Assembly: GCF_000368865.1 (NCBI RefSeq)
Contig: NZ_KB849730.1
Location: forward strand, 236,846 to 300,845
DNA: 64,000 nt
Reading direction: 5' to 3'
Source: Acinetobacter bouvetii DSM 14964 = CIP 107468
GTDB lineage: Bacteria; Pseudomonadota; Gammaproteobacteria; Pseudomonadales; Moraxellaceae
Shown: positions 37,213 through 48,111 of the stretch, piece after piece
How the letters are laid out: every line of letters begins with the position of its first letter
Numbering within the stretch: position 1 is the stretch's first letter
Notes under the pieces: generated by a model
The model's database searches: none
What the model was told of the DNA's origin: nothing
What the model saw: the letters and a program-made list of their open reading frames with translations, nothing else
Translations under genes and position numbers: made by a program

Positions 37213-38889
37213 TTAAGCCGTTTTACGCAAATCTTTACGCAGGATTTTACCCACATTCGATTTTGGCAATTCATCCATAAACTCAACATAACGCGGACGC
37301 TTATAGCCGGTTAAGTTTTCTTTTGCGAAGGCTAAAACTTCTTCAGTCGTTAAAGACGGATCTTTTTTCACAACGAACAGCTTTGGCACTTCACCAGATT
37401 TTTCATCCGGCACGCCAATCGCCGCCACTTCAAGCACTTTTGGATGCTTAGAAACAACTTCTTCAATTTCAGAAGGATAGACGTTAAAGCCAGACACCAG
37501 AATCATGTCTTTTTTGCGGTCAACAATTTTAATATAACCGCGGGAATCCATCACACCGATATCGCCGGTACGGAAGAAGCCATTGCTCATGACTTTTTCA
37601 GTTTCGTCCGGACGGTTCCAGTAGCCCTTCATCACTTGAGGGCCGCGGATTGAAATTTCACCCTGCTCGCCTAATGCAACTTCATTGCCGTCATCATCAA
37701 GAATAGCAACTTCGGTTAATGGCAATGGAATGCCAATCGTGCCGCTGAATTCCATAGATGATGGCGGATTCGCCGTCGCAACCGGTGAAGTTTCCGACAG
37801 GCCGTAGCCTTCGATAATATTCGTGCCAGTGACTTTCTTCCATGCCGCCGCTGTGGATGGCAGAACCGCCATGCCGCCGCCCATCGCCATTTTCATTTTG
37901 CTGTGATCCAGCTGCTTAAATTCTTCATTGTTGACCAATGCATTAAACAAAGTGTTCACTGCCGGGAAGAAGGTCGGCTGGTATTTGCGCAGCTCTTTAA
38001 TTACAGCCGGCAAATCACGCGGGTTTGGAATCAGTACATTCGCTTGGCCTTTGTACATGCCGTACAGCGCGCAGACCATGAAGGCAAAAATATGATACAG
38101 CGGCAATGCGCAGAAAATACGGTCATCCGGCTGGCCGTCTTGCTGGCCAAACTTGCTTTGGAAAATGCCGTCACACTGAAGCATATTCGCAACAAGGTTG
38201 CGGTGGGTTAATTCTGCACCTTTAGAAACGCCCGTCGTACCGCCGGTATACTGCAGTACAGCGGTATCGCTTAAGGTTAAGCTTGGGCGCTTATAGTTGC
38301 TTGCACTGACCTTGGACATCGCGGCATTAAAGCGGATATGGCCTGGAATGTCCCAAGCCGGAATTTGCTTGCGCACAGAACGCAATACAAAGTTCACGAG
38401 AGTGCCCTTCAATGCGCCCAGCATATCGCCAACGGAAGCCACAACCACATGCTTCACAGGCGTTTTACCCAGAATCGCCTGATAGACCGAGGCAAAGTTT
38501 TCAACAATGACCAGCACTTCTGCGCCTGAATCATTAAGCTGATGTTCCAGCTCACGCGAGGTATACAGCGGATTAACGTTGACCAAAACCAAACCAGCGC
38601 GGAACACCCCCAAGGCCACGACTGGATACTGCAGAACGTTCGGCATCATGACCGCAACACGCGAACCTTTTGCCAGACCTAAACTTTGTAAATAGGTCGC
38701 AAATTTACGGCTTGCCTCATCCAGCTCGCTGAATGTCAGGACTTTGTCCATAAAAATAAAGGCATCACGCGAACCGAATTTCTGAAAATTATGTTCAAAA
38801 ATATCATTCAGTGATGTGTTTTCCGGCGGTAATTCTACAGTTTCTGGAATACCCGTCTTTTGGTATTCTGCGAACCAAATCTTTTCCAT
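37213..38889 (-). CDS. fadD: Long-chain fatty acid--CoA ligase
   Basis: A 558-residue AMP-forming acyl-CoA synthetase that activates fatty acids for beta-oxidation at the inner membrane. The AMP-binding P-loop LQYTGGTTGVSKGAE (about residue 210), the EGYGLSETSP motif, the RTGDIGVMD motif with the FACS signature downstream (IKIVDRKKDMILVSGFN) and the C-terminal lysine region KSNVGKILRKDLR are all present. Length matches E. coli FadD (561). It is monocistronic between terminators; no FadR-like site was recognised. Confidence 0.92.
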   Translation of the reverse strand: MEKIWFAEYQKTGIPETVELPPENTSLNDIFEHNFQKFGSRDAFIFMDKVLTFSELDEASRKFATYLQSLGLAKGSRVAVMMPNVLQYPVVALGVFRAGLVLVNVNPLYTSRELEHQLNDSGAEVLVIVENFASVYQAILGKTPVKHVVVASVGDMLGALKGTLVNFVLRSVRKQIPAWDIPGHIRFNAAMSKVSASNYKRPSLTLSDTAVLQYTGGTTGVSKGAELTHRNLVANMLQCDGIFQSKFGQQDGQPDDRIFCALPLYHIFAFMVCALYGMYKGQANVLIPNPRDLPAVIKELRKYQPTFFPAVNTLFNALVNNEEFKQLDHSKMKMAMGGGMAVLPSTAAAWKKVTGTNIIEGYGLSETSPVATANPPSSMEFSGTIGIPLPLTEVAILDDDGNEVALGEQGEISIRGPQVMKGYWNRPDETEKVMSNGFFRTGDIGVMDSRGYIKIVDRKKDMILVSGFNVYPSEIEEVVSKHPKVLEVAAIGVPDEKSGEVPKLFVVKKDPSLTTEEVLAFAKENLTGYKRPRYVEFMDELPKSNVGKILRKDLRKTA

Positions 38890-39040
38890 AACGCCCGATT
38901 CTCCTGTCAGTAATCCTTAATAATTCAACTGTTTTTCTCAATATTAAGCCGCTCATTATTTAACTTGTGTGAGCCTAATATTGCATCCATTTCACGAATA
39001 CTTTGCATATATAACGTATTTCGATCCATGGATGCTAGTA

Positions 39041-41260
39041 TTATCTTTGAATGCACAGTTTATTTGCTTTTTGATATCCGCGCGGCAGGGTCACGCCTTT
39101 CGAAGCACGCTTGCCCATATATTTCTGCAGATCATCGCCTTTTAATTTTAATTGCTGCTGACCTGCAACCACTTGAATTACATCATCTAAAGTCAACGCT
39201 ATCATAGATGCGAGCTGATCCTTAGCCTCGAGTTGTATCAATTTATTACCTTTGCCTTTATTCAGGCTTGGCAATTCCGCCAAATCGATGACCAGCAAAC
39301 GGCCCGCTGAACTGAGCAGCGCAAGATGCGTCGCCTGTTCAATCATCTGCAGGTTCATCGGCTGGGCATCATCAGACAGGCTCAGGAAGGCCTTGCCGGC
39401 TTTGGCATTGGTGTCCAGCTGTTTCGCCTGCGTTTTAAAGCCGTAGCCTTTTGTGCTGATGGCCAGCAGTTCAGCGTCATCTTCGGCAATCAGCACTTGT
39501 TTAAAGCCCACTCCGCTGGCTGGAGATAATTTTGAACTCAGCGGTTCTCCCAATCCGCGTGCAGACGGCAAGGAATTAATGGCCAGCGCATAGCTGCGGC
39601 CTGCATCATCCAGAACATAGACCCGCTGATTGGATTTGCCCTGCGCATGGCTGAGGTATTGATCGCCGGCACGGAAGTTCAGGTTTTCGGCATCAACTTC
39701 ATGGCCTTTGGCGGAACGGATCCAGCCGGCTTCTGACAGCACCACAGTCACAGGATCTGCCGGCAGCATGTCCTGTTCATTGATGGCCTGCGCATCTTCA
39801 CGGCGCACAATTGGCGAACGGCGGTCATCGCCGAATTTCTTCGCGTCGTCTTTCAGTTCATTGATGATCAGATTTTTCAGCGACTCAGGATTGGCCAGCT
39901 GCTCACGGATAATGGCGGCTTTAGCTTCCAATTCATCCTGTTCACGGCGCATTTCCATTTCTTCAAGCTTGGCCAAATGGCGCAATTTGAGCTCTAAAAT
40001 AGCTTCGGCCTGAATTTCATCAATATTAAAGCGCAGCATCAGCACCGGCTTCGGCTGATCTTCTTCACGGATAATCTTGATCACTTCATCAATATTTAAA
40101 TAGGCAATAATCAAACCGCCCAAAATATGCAGGCGCTTTTCAATTTTATTTAAATGGTACTGCAGGCGGCGGGTCACCGTATTTTTACGGATTTCAATCC
40201 ATTCCAGCAAGATGCGGCGGATGGATTTCACTTGCGGACGGCCGTCTGCGCCAATCATGTTCATGTTGACGCGGTAGCTGGATTCTAAATCGGTGGTGGC
40301 AAATAAATGGCTCATCACCGATTCTGCATCAATGCGGTTGGAACGCAGCACAATCACCAGGCGGGTTGGGTTTTTATGATCTGATTCATCACGTAAATCG
40401 CTGACCAGCGGCAATTTCTTCGCCTGCATCTGGTCGGCGATTTGGGTAATCACTTTGGAGCCAGAGACTTGATATGGCAGCTCAGTGATGATGATTTCAT
40501 TTTTCTCAATGCTGTAAACCGCACGGGTGCGGTAGCTTCCGCGGCCTGTGGTCTGCAGTTTCAGCAATTCATCCGGCGCAGTAATAATTTCCGCTCTGGT
40601 CGGCGTATCTGGACCCGGAATATACTCAGCAACTTTTTCATCGGTTAAATTCGGGTTGCGGATCAGTGCAATTGTGCCCTTCACCACCTCACGCAGGTTA
40701 TGCGGCGGAATATCCGTCGCCATGCCCACGGCAATACCGGTGGTGCCGTTTAACAGAATATTTGGCACACGCGCCGGCAGGTTCACTGGCTCCTTCATGG
40801 AACCGTCAAAGTTGTCCTGCCAGTCACAGGTGCCTTGCCCCAGTTCTGACAGCAGCAAGTCGCTGTAAGGCGACAATTTGGCTTCGGTATAACGCATGGC
40901 CGCAAAGGATTTTGGATCGTCCGGCGAACCCCAGTTGCCCTGGCCTTCAATAAAAGGATAGCGGTAGCTGAACGGCTGCGCCATCAGCACCATCGCTTCA
41001 TAGCAGGCAGAGTCGCCATGCGGATGGTATTTACCCAGCACATCACCCACCGTCCGCGCCGATTTTTTCGGCTTGCCGCTGGGCTTGAGGCCCAATTCAC
41101 TCATCGCATACACGATACGGCGCTGCACAGGCTTCAAGCCGTCACTGATATGCGGCAATGCACGGTCCATAATCACGTACATGGCGTAGTTGAGGTAGGC
41201 TTGTTCGGTAAATTCCGCTACGGAACGGTTTTCTGTCGCATGATGCGCAAGGCTTGTCAT
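39041..41260 (-). CDS. parC: DNA topoisomerase IV subunit A
   Basis: A 739-residue subunit that cuts and rejoins DNA to unlink daughter chromosomes. The catalytic tyrosine is Y124 ([10 protein letters not shown]). The quinolone-resistance region [14 protein letters not shown] keeps S84 and E88, the residues usually changed in fluoroquinolone-resistant Acinetobacter. The GyrA-box-free, shorter C-terminal beta-propeller region (about residue 500 onward) distinguishes it from GyrA. parE is not in the window. Confidence 0.94.
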   Translation of the reverse strand: MTSLAHHATENRSVAEFTEQAYLNYAMYVIMDRALPHISDGLKPVQRRIVYAMSELGLKPSGKPKKSARTVGDVLGKYHPHGDSACYEAMVLMAQPFSYRYPFIEGQGNWGSPDDPKSFAAMRYTEAKLSPYSDLLLSELGQGTCDWQDNFDGSMKEPVNLPARVPNILLNGTTGIAVGMATDIPPHNLREVVKGTIALIRNPNLTDEKVAEYIPGPDTPTRAEIITAPDELLKLQTTGRGSYRTRAVYSIEKNEIIITELPYQVSGSKVITQIADQMQAKKLPLVSDLRDESDHKNPTRLVIVLRSNRIDAESVMSHLFATTDLESSYRVNMNMIGADGRPQVKSIRRILLEWIEIRKNTVTRRLQYHLNKIEKRLHILGGLIIAYLNIDEVIKIIREEDQPKPVLMLRFNIDEIQAEAILELKLRHLAKLEEMEMRREQDELEAKAAIIREQLANPESLKNLIINELKDDAKKFGDDRRSPIVRREDAQAINEQDMLPADPVTVVLSEAGWIRSAKGHEVDAENLNFRAGDQYLSHAQGKSNQRVYVLDDAGRSYALAINSLPSARGLGEPLSSKLSPASGVGFKQVLIAEDDAELLAISTKGYGFKTQAKQLDTNAKAGKAFLSLSDDAQPMNLQMIEQATHLALLSSAGRLLVIDLAELPSLNKGKGNKLIQLEAKDQLASMIALTLDDVIQVVAGQQQLKLKGDDLQKYMGKRASKGVTLPRGYQKANKLCIQR

Positions 41261-41600
41261 AACAACCTGTAATCCTAATAAATTCGTTTTTATATCTGGG
41301 TTCTTATGCTATGTCGCAGCTGGCGCATACACAAGGGTATGTTCTTCAACACAGCGACAAATCGTGTCTTATGATCGATCTATTGCCGTAAAATTATCCA
41401 TTTTTTTTAAAATGAGCAACTTCTAATTTCCATTTGGCCTGTGGATTTCATCTGAATTCATCACTTCAGCGCGCTATTTCAAAGCAGCATCAGCCAATGG
41501 ATTATTTCCATTCAGCAAAATCAGCTGAAAATGCTTGTTCAAAAAGCAAAAAAGCGCAGCAGGCTTTTCACCGTGCTGCGCTTTTGCCGCCACATCAATT
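41261..41600. other. 340-base intergenic region between parC and an MFS gene
   Basis: No gene is supported. It contains the parC promoter side and, at 41550-41585, the terminator of the MFS gene: AAAAGCGCAGCA (41550-41561) pairs with TGCTGCGCTTTT (41574-41585), followed on the minus strand by a T run. Confidence 0.7.
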
Positions 41601-42920
41601 TTATAAACCCATGGACTCTAAGGTCTTGCCTTTGGTTTCTTCACCCAACACTACAATCACAAAAGCCACGGCCAGCAGCACGGCAGTAAACATGCTGAAG
41701 ACATAGCTGAAGCCGTTATTCATAACCATCATATGCGTCACCGCCAACGGCGCCACAATGCCGCCCATGCGCCCAACCGCTGCAGCCCAGCCCGAACCGA
41801 AGGCGCGGATATTGGCTGGATACTGTTCCGGCGTATAGGTATACAGCACGCCCCATGCGCCTAAATTAAAGAAAGACATCAGGCAGCCGCAGACCACAAT
41901 CATGGTCACCGTTTCGGCTTGGCCAAAGAAGTAGGCGGAAACCGCACAGCAGCCGATAAAGCCTGCAAGCGTCGCTTTGCGCCCCAGTTTCTCCACCAGC
42001 CATGCGGCTGCAATGTAGCCCGGCAGCTGCGCCAGGATCATCACCAAAACATATTCAAAAGACTGCACAATGGTATAGCCCTGCTTCACCAGCAGGCTGG
42101 GCAGCCACGTAAAAATGCCATAGTACGAATACACAATGCCGAACCAGATCAGCCACAGCATCAATGTTCTGCGCGCAAATATGCCTGACCACAGCTGTCT
42201 GAATGAGGTATTTTGCTTTTCCGCCACAGGTTTGACTTCAAAGATCTCCAGCACCTGCACACCGCATTTGGCCTCAATTTTTTTCACCAGCGCATGCGCT
42301 TCTTCAAAACGGCCGCGGTTGATAAGATACGGAACCGACTCCGGCACCATTTTCCAAATGACAATGGCATACAGCGCCGGCAAGCCGCCGACTAAAAAGG
42401 CGGCATGCCAGTTGTAATGCGGAATGATAAAATAAGAAATCAGCGCGGCGCACAGCCAGCCCAGCCCCCAAAAGCTTTCCAGCAGCACTATAAAGCGGCC
42501 GCGCACGTGCGCAGGAATATATTCACTGACCAGCGTCACCGCCACAGGCAATTGGCCGCCTAAGCCTAAACCGACAATAAATCGGCACACCAGCAGCCAG
42601 GTTAAATCCGGCGCAAATGCGCAGGCTGCCGTGGCCAAGCTGTATATGACCAATGTCGATGCAAATACCGTTTTACGCCCCACCCGGTCTGCCAGCGCCC
42701 CGGAAAAGACTGCGCCAATCGCCATGCCGACAAAGCCGATCGACACCACCCAGCCTTTTTCAGCCGGGCTCATGGCCCAGTCTTCCGCCATTTTCGCCAA
42801 GATAAAGGAGATTAGCCCTGTATCCATCGCGTCAAACATCCAGCCCAGTCCAATGACCCATAGCAATGTGTAGTGAAACTTGCCTATCGGCAAGCGCTGT
42901 ATCCGTGAGACTAAGTCCAT
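41601..42920 (-). CDS. MFS transporter, NiaP/aromatic acid-like
   Basis: A 439-residue major facilitator protein with 12 predicted helices. The MFS motif between helices 2 and 3 (GALADRVGRKTVFA), GLGLGGQLPVAVTLVSEYIP in helix 4-5 and the second-half motif WLVEKLGRKAT are clear. The N-terminus (FHYTLLWVIGLGWMFDAMDTGLISF) carries the acidic pair seen in organic-anion:proton symporters. It most resembles the niacin transporter NiaP group, but aromatic-acid transporters are close relatives, so the substrate is uncertain. It is transcribed alone. Confidence 0.75.
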   Translation of the reverse strand: MDLVSRIQRLPIGKFHYTLLWVIGLGWMFDAMDTGLISFILAKMAEDWAMSPAEKGWVVSIGFVGMAIGAVFSGALADRVGRKTVFASTLVIYSLATAACAFAPDLTWLLVCRFIVGLGLGGQLPVAVTLVSEYIPAHVRGRFIVLLESFWGLGWLCAALISYFIIPHYNWHAAFLVGGLPALYAIVIWKMVPESVPYLINRGRFEEAHALVKKIEAKCGVQVLEIFEVKPVAEKQNTSFRQLWSGIFARRTLMLWLIWFGIVYSYYGIFTWLPSLLVKQGYTIVQSFEYVLVMILAQLPGYIAAAWLVEKLGRKATLAGFIGCCAVSAYFFGQAETVTMIVVCGCLMSFFNLGAWGVLYTYTPEQYPANIRAFGSGWAAAVGRMGGIVAPLAVTHMMVMNNGFSYVFSMFTAVLLAVAFVIVVLGEETKGKTLESMGL

Positions 42921-43057
42921 AACAAGATCTCTGATGAGGTGAAAGGGTGCATGCTGCCTTCACAACAGGATTTTATGATTGTGCTCTTTTTAATATGATG
43001 CGCAAAACTGCCCCAATGACGCATTTTCCATTGAGGCTTTGCGCTTAATTGCGCAAT

Positions 43058-43702
43058 TTAAGACGGGTCTTTGGAAGAGGCCGACTGCTCATCATGATCC
43101 TTATAGATAAATTTCGGCATTTCTAAGCCAAAATAAATCGCGATGCAGCGCAGGGAAAAGCCAAACACCAAGGTTGAGATAACGGTAATTTCCAGCGACA
43201 GTCCAAAGTCAATGCAGAACCAGTAGAAGATTACGGCGACAAAAGAAATTGAAGCATACAGCTCACGGCGGAACACCAGAGGCACGTCATTACACAGAAT
43301 ATCCCGCAAAATGCCGCCAGAGACACCCGTGAGCACGCCGGCAACGGCTGAAACCACAAAACCGTGCCCCATTTGCAAGGCAATTTGACAGCCAATAATG
43401 GTAAAGCCAATGAGGCCCAAAGCATCTAAAAGCAGGAAAATGGAATGCAAATGCTTCATCCATTTGGCAATGATAATTGTGAACAGCGCGGCGCAGCAGG
43501 TCAACACCAGATATTCAGGATGCTTGACCCACGTCAGCGGATAATGACCCAGCAGCACATCGCGCACAGAACCGCCGCCTAATGCCGTCACACAGGCGAT
43601 TAAAATCACCCCAAACCAGTCCATGCTCCGCCGTCCCGCGGACAGTGCGCCCGTCATGGCTTCTGCCGTAATTGCAATAATGTAAATAACGGTGAGTAAC
43701 AT
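43058..43702 (-). CDS. TRIC-type cation channel family membrane protein (YadS/UPF0126)
   Basis: A 214-residue inner-membrane protein with two internal repeats of about three helices each. The repeat glycine motifs are TALGGGSVRDVLLG (first half) and TGVSGGILRDILCND (second half), the hallmark of the UPF0126/TRIC family. Bacterial and archaeal homologues form trimeric potassium channels; the role here is unknown. Each repeat is followed by a charged, polar loop. Confidence 0.82.
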   Translation of the reverse strand: MLLTVIYIIAITAEAMTGALSAGRRSMDWFGVILIACVTALGGGSVRDVLLGHYPLTWVKHPEYLVLTCCAALFTIIIAKWMKHLHSIFLLLDALGLIGFTIIGCQIALQMGHGFVVSAVAGVLTGVSGGILRDILCNDVPLVFRRELYASISFVAVIFYWFCIDFGLSLEITVISTLVFGFSLRCIAIYFGLEMPKFIYKDHDEQSASSKDPS

Positions 43703-43763
43703 GGCCCTTCATCCACTGATGGGTAACAGATGCGCGCTATTTTAAGGCATCTTCAGAAAAAAA

Positions 43764-44231
43764 CTACAGATATTGCGCGCAGCAGTGTTTAAATTTTTTG
43801 CCTGAACCGCAAATGCACGGCTGTTTCAGGGTGACATGCTGCTCTACCGTCGGGTCGAGGAAAAACCATGCGCCGTTTTGCTTCACAAAATGCGACACTT
43901 CATGGTGCACATGCGCCTGCTTGCCGTCATGATAATGCGCTTTAAATTCCACTTGCGCATGGCTTTTATCCAGCTTTTCATTGGCCTGCACCACGTCCAG
44001 CTGCAGCCATTGATTGGATCTGCTCCAGTCTGCAATGGCAGGCACATCCAAGGCTGCCTGCTGCCCCGCTGCTGTGGTTTTCACGATGTAATCAATTTCA
44101 TGCTGGGCAAATGCGCTGTAGCGCGAACGCATCAGCTGTTCTGCACTTTGCGCTTTTTCTTTGCCCGCATGCAGCGGCTGGCAGCATTGGGCGTACCCGC
44201 CCTGACCGCAAGGACATTGCTTTTCTGTCAT
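43764..44231 (-). CDS. YchJ-like protein with two SEC-C metal-binding motifs
   Basis: A 155-residue cytoplasmic protein. An N-terminal SEC-C-type Cys cluster (CPCGQGGYAQCCQ) and a C-terminal SEC-C motif (CICGSGKKFKHCC) flank an NTF2-like central domain starting with MRSRYSAFAQHEIDYI. This is the YchJ layout; its function is unknown. I start at ATG 44231, six bases after GAG; two ATGs lie upstream in frame (44237, 44261). A terminator for the next minus-strand gene overlaps the extended N-terminus, which supports the shorter form. Confidence 0.82.
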   Translation of the reverse strand: MTEKQCPCGQGGYAQCCQPLHAGKEKAQSAEQLMRSRYSAFAQHEIDYIVKTTAAGQQAALDVPAIADWSRSNQWLQLDVVQANEKLDKSHAQVEFKAHYHDGKQAHVHHEVSHFVKQNGAWFFLDPTVEQHVTLKQPCICGSGKKFKHCCAQYL

Positions 44232-44247
44232 GTGCATCTCAAATAAA

Positions 44248-44274
44248 AAAATAGCCTGCAATGCAGGCTATTTT
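44248..44274 (-). terminator. Terminator of the TerC/CBS/CorC gene
   Basis: A 12-bp stem (44248-44259 and 44263-44274, core TAGCCTGC/GCAGGCTA) with a 3-base loop and flanking A and T runs, 28 bases after the stop of the upstream minus-strand gene. Confidence 0.8.
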
Positions 44275-44301
44275 AACGGAAGACGGCTCTGAATTCAGAA
44301 T

Positions 44302-45891
44302 CTATCTTTCCTTATCATGCAGATTATGGGCAATTGCAGTGACATGCACTTTTTCAATCTTATGGCCATCCATGGTCACCACTTCAAAAATGTGCCCATC
44401 GGCTGTGAGTTTTTCACCATTTTCAGGCAAACGGCCCAAATGAAATAAGATATAGCCCGACAACGTAGAATACTGTTCTGAATCATCCACCAAATCGCGG
44501 TTCAACAGTAAAGAAACATGGCGGATATCGGTTGAGCCTTCCAGAATCAGCGAACCATCTTCCAAACTTGCAGCTGCCGTTTCCAGTTCGTCTTCATCCG
44601 GAAATTCACCCGCTATCGCTTCCAGCACGTCAATAGGCGTTGCAATGCCTTCAATGGAGCCGTATTCGTTCAGCACCAGCGCCATTTGCAGCGGCGCCTG
44701 ACGCAGCTGCTCCATCACCATCAGCACTTGCGCATTTTCATGCACAATCACAGGCTCGCGCAGGTGCTTTTCAAAGTTCAGCACGCCGGTTTCAATGTAT
44801 TCATTCATGACCTTATGCGTCAGCACCACACCGGCAATGTTGTCCAGCTCACCGCGGGAAACAATCAGGCGCGAATGCGTCATGCTCAGCAGCTGGTGTT
44901 TAATGGACGCTTCGTCTTCTTCCAAATCAATCCATTCCAGCTCCGGGCGCGGCGTCATCACCGACTTCACAGGGCGTTCGGATAAGCCCAGCACCCCCTG
45001 CACCATCACACTGTGATATGCCCCGTTGTCTTCATCAAAGACATCATCGGCAAAAGCGCGGGTTGCCAGCACATCTTCATGCTCATCTTTTTGCATTTCT
45101 GAACCGCTTTTACCGCCCAGCATGCGCATCACCGCAGAGGCTGTCCGGTATCGCAGATCGGTTGTCGTGACGGTTTTTTCCTGATTGTGGCGCATAGTCT
45201 GGTTCAGGAATTCAATCAGCACAGAGAAGCCGATGGCAGCGTACAGGTAGCCTTTCGGAATATGGAAGCCGAACCCTTCGACCAGCAAGGAGAAGCCGAT
45301 CATCATCAGGAAACACAGGCACAGAATCACCACCGTCGGATGGCGGTTGACGAAGTTCATCAGCGGTTTAGACACCCACAGCATAATGCCGACCGCAATC
45401 ACTACGGCAATCATCATGACCGGCAGATGTTTCACCATGCCGACCGCAGTAATCACACTGTCTAAGGAGAACACCGCGTCCAGCACCACAATCTGAATGA
45501 TCACCATCCAGAACGTTGCATGCACGGGATTTTCTTCTTTCAGCATCGGCTTGTTTTCAAGGCGCTCACGCAATTCCATCGTGCCTTTGAACAGCAGGAA
45601 TACCCCGCCGAACAGCAGAATCAAATCGCGTCCGGAGAACGGATGGCCAAAGACGTGAAACAGCGGCGCAACCAGCGTCATAACCCAGGCAATGGAAGCC
45701 AGCAGCACCAAGCGCATGCACAGCGCCAGCAATAAGCCCACAATCCGCGCGGCATTGCGCTGTTCCGGCGGCAATTTTTCCGCCAGAATCGCAATAAAGA
45801 CCAGGTTGTCGATACCCAATACAATTTCTAGAATCACGAGGGTCAGCAAACCGACCCATGCTGAAGGATCTGACATCCACTCAAAGATCAT
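44302..45891 (-). CDS. TerC-family membrane protein with CBS pair and CorC/HlyC domain
   Basis: A 529-residue protein of the YoaE type. Residues about 1-235 form a TerC domain of seven helices with the acidic [13 protein letters not shown] and [14 protein letters not shown] motifs, which bind divalent cations in TerC exporters. Two CBS motifs follow (about 300-420; [13 protein letters not shown] opens the first), then a CorC/HlyC domain (about 440-520). TerC proteins are associated with Mn2+ export and tellurite resistance. I looked for a yybP-ykoY manganese riboswitch upstream and found none. Confidence 0.87.
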   Translation of the reverse strand: MIFEWMSDPSAWVGLLTLVILEIVLGIDNLVFIAILAEKLPPEQRNAARIVGLLLALCMRLVLLASIAWVMTLVAPLFHVFGHPFSGRDLILLFGGVFLLFKGTMELRERLENKPMLKEENPVHATFWMVIIQIVVLDAVFSLDSVITAVGMVKHLPVMMIAVVIAVGIMLWVSKPLMNFVNRHPTVVILCLCFLMMIGFSLLVEGFGFHIPKGYLYAAIGFSVLIEFLNQTMRHNQEKTVTTTDLRYRTASAVMRMLGGKSGSEMQKDEHEDVLATRAFADDVFDEDNGAYHSVMVQGVLGLSERPVKSVMTPRPELEWIDLEEDEASIKHQLLSMTHSRLIVSRGELDNIAGVVLTHKVMNEYIETGVLNFEKHLREPVIVHENAQVLMVMEQLRQAPLQMALVLNEYGSIEGIATPIDVLEAIAGEFPDEDELETAAASLEDGSLILEGSTDIRHVSLLLNRDLVDDSEQYSTLSGYILFHLGRLPENGEKLTADGHIFEVVTMDGHKIEKVHVTAIAHNLHDKER

Positions 45892-46215
45892 GCAGTCATC
45901 TCCTGAGCAGAATGCCGTCTTGCATCAATGTTTGGCATATTCGAATTGAAAAAGGTGCGCGCTTCAGCACCAAGGTGATTAATTTTTAAGAAATTTTTTT
46001 TTGCGGAGCGACAACAACCACTGCCCATGACGATTCATTTGTGGAAAAACAAGGAATCAGTATAGCAAGCTGGGACAGAATTTCATCTTTTTTTGCAGCA
46101 GTGCACCGCCGCAGCGTGAAATTTTGCTGCGCAATGCAAAGGCTGCATCTTGCTGTCATATTTCCGCACTATGCTAGAGCGATAAAAAATAAAGTGATAA
46201 GGTGAATAAAACGAA
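45892..46215. other. 324-base divergent intergenic region
   Basis: Lies between the divergent TerC-type gene and the LOG gene and must contain both promoters. A GGTGC/GCACC hairpin is visible near 45953-45972. The segment 45978-46000 is T-rich. No operator or riboswitch was recognised. Confidence 0.45.
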
Positions 46216-46836
46216 ATGAATAGCGTATTAAAAATGACAGAATCATTGAGTCTCTCTTCTCCTCAAACTACGCAGCCGCTGATTGCCCTGTATTGCGGTT
46301 CGCGCTCGGGCAACAATCCAATTTATCAAGAAAAGGCCATTGCTTTGGCCAAAGGCATTGCTGATGCAGGTTTTGGCTTGGTCTACGGCGGCGCCAGCAT
46401 TGGCCTGATGGGGCAAGTGGCGGATGCCGTGGTGCAAAATGGCGGTGAGGCCGTCGGGGTCATTCCTGAATTTATGCTGGACTATGAAATTTCCCATAAT
46501 GGCTTAACGGAACTGCATGTGGTTCAAACCATGCATGAGCGCAAAGCCATGATGGCGGAACGTGCCAGCGCCTTTGTAGCCTTGCCGGGCGGCTTAGGCA
46601 CTTTTGAAGAAATTTTGGAAATTGCCACTTGGGGGCAGCTGAACCAGCATCAAAAACCAATGATGCTGTATAACGTGAATGGCTTTTACAATGCATTGAT
46701 TGCACAGCTGGACCATGCTGTGCAGGAAGGATTCTTGCCGCCGCAGCACCGCGCCAAGCTGATTGTCTGCAACTCATCAAAGCAAATTTTCAGCGCGTTG
46801 AGAAATTTGGATTCCCCGGAACACTTTGTGGTTTAA
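46216..46836 (+). CDS. LOG family protein (Rossmann-fold nucleotide-binding, TIGR00730)
   Basis: A 206-residue protein. The fold begins IALYCGSRSGNN and the catalytic motif PGGLGTFEE is at about residues 121-129, with the preceding HERKAMMAERASAFVAL. Members hydrolyse nucleoside 5'-monophosphates with release of the base; plant LOG enzymes release cytokinins, and bacterial ones are often of unknown physiological role. The ATG at 46216 is favoured by an upstream AAGGTG, though an in-frame ATG lies at 46234. Confidence 0.88.
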   Translation: MNSVLKMTESLSLSSPQTTQPLIALYCGSRSGNNPIYQEKAIALAKGIADAGFGLVYGGASIGLMGQVADAVVQNGGEAVGVIPEFMLDYEISHNGLTELHVVQTMHERKAMMAERASAFVALPGGLGTFEEILEIATWGQLNQHQKPMMLYNVNGFYNALIAQLDHAVQEGFLPPQHRAKLIVCNSSKQIFSALRNLDSPEHFVV

Positions 46837-46844
46837 GCACGCCT

Positions 46845-46884
46845 AAGCGTAAAAAGCGGACTGCACCGTCCGCTTTTTACGCTT
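46845..46884. terminator. Bidirectional terminator between the LOG gene and a PiT-like gene
   Basis: A perfect 17-bp stem (46845-46861 and 46868-46884, core GTAAAAAGCGGAC) with loop TGCACC. T-rich within and after the stem. It serves both convergent genes. Confidence 0.85.
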
Positions 46885-46903
46885 TAAAATTTGAACTGAA
46901 GGC

Positions 46904-47872
46904 TTATCTGCCGGACACCGCGTGATAAAACCACGGCAAAGTTGTGGCCAGGAAAATACTGATCACTAAGCCGAACATTAATTTCATGGCATCTTTACTG
47001 ACATTGCGGGAAGTTTTGTATTTATTGACCTCATGCAGATGCATGGCCATGGCAAACTCGCGCCCTGCCAGCAAGCCCAAAAACACCCACGTGGTGCTCA
47101 TGGGAATATTGCTCCACTCCTTAAATACCAGCAGAATTGTGGCGTAAATGAAGTCAATAATGGTCGCTGAACGAATGTCCGCCACCCCTGTCTTAGTATC
47201 AATAATGTTTTGAATCGCGCCGCCGCGCCGGTACAGAATAATCCCCAGCAAAATGACAAAAACACTGATGGCGAAGAGCAAGAACCACAGCGGTACGGCG
47301 CGCGGCACATAGACAAAAATATTCGCCAAGTCCTGAATCAGCCATTGGCTCCATAAAAATGCCGTAGAAACCCACTGCAGGCCCACCCAAATACGGGAAT
47401 GCGGTTCATGGCGGGTTTTGCTGAAATGGATGGAAATCTGCTTGATGACAAACCGGTAAACCACAATAGCGACAAGAAACGCCACCGCGTAGCCCATCAT
47501 CGATTTGGTCAGCATGGAACCCAGGCTGCTGGGCGAGAAAATGGTCAGCACTAAAAAAGTGGTGCTGACTGGAATGCCGTATTTCGTCAATATAATCAGC
47601 AGAATCGGCGGGACTATATACAGCCATGTGACGCCGTCTTTCGGAAATGGAATCGTGTTCAGCCGTCCATAGGACGCATCCCCCACCCCAGACGCAAACC
47701 AGCCGTACAGCAGCACAGCGGTTAAAATTGAACTGACATACAGCCACAGCAGCCACCAGGGGCGGTGCGCATTGGATGAAATAAATGTGCCCAGCGTTTG
47801 CGGCACATCATTGCCGACAATGGAATAAGCCGCTAAACAGAAACCAATGACCATTAAAATTTCAATTGTCAT
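46904..47872 (-). CDS. PiT/Pho-4-like inner-membrane protein
   Basis: A 322-residue polytopic protein (about nine helices). Two repeat-like motifs, IVGNDVPQTLGTFISSN near the start and WSNIPMSTTWVFLGLLAGRE near the end, match the two signature repeats of PiT phosphate permeases in position and composition (N-D-x-x-x-T-L-G-T and S-T-T/V-x-x). A GIPVSTTFL segment in the middle supports this. It is shorter than PitA (499), so it may be a reduced relative. The start is uncertain: an in-frame ATG at 47941 adds 23 residues without a signal sequence; neither has a good ribosome binding site. Confidence 0.6.
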   Translation of the reverse strand: MTIEILMVIGFCLAAYSIVGNDVPQTLGTFISSNAHRPWWLLWLYVSSILTAVLLYGWFASGVGDASYGRLNTIPFPKDGVTWLYIVPPILLIILTKYGIPVSTTFLVLTIFSPSSLGSMLTKSMMGYAVAFLVAIVVYRFVIKQISIHFSKTRHEPHSRIWVGLQWVSTAFLWSQWLIQDLANIFVYVPRAVPLWFLLFAISVFVILLGIILYRRGGAIQNIIDTKTGVADIRSATIIDFIYATILLVFKEWSNIPMSTTWVFLGLLAGREFAMAMHLHEVNKYKTSRNVSKDAMKLMFGLVISIFLATTLPWFYHAVSGR

Positions 47873-48111
47873 CGTATTGCAAAGACCTGAATCAAAAAAG
47901 CCCCCATCCTGCAGCCAAGGCATCTCAAAAAGTGAGCCCATGATATTTCATTTGCCTTGCGCTGGGGGAATATTTCTTTTTGCCTGATCCGTTTTTGCCC
48001 TGCCAAAAAACGGATGATTTTATGAAACTGCAAGGAAAAGACTGCAGTATTGCAACAGCCGCCGCACTGAATTTCAGCTAAACTGCTTAAAACTCTAAAT
48101 TTTAAAATACT

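Noticed and set aside
45892..46215. yybP-ykoY manganese riboswitch in front of the TerC-type gene
   Set aside because: The conserved paired-loop sequences of that riboswitch were not found; only a simple GGTGC/GCACC hairpin is present.
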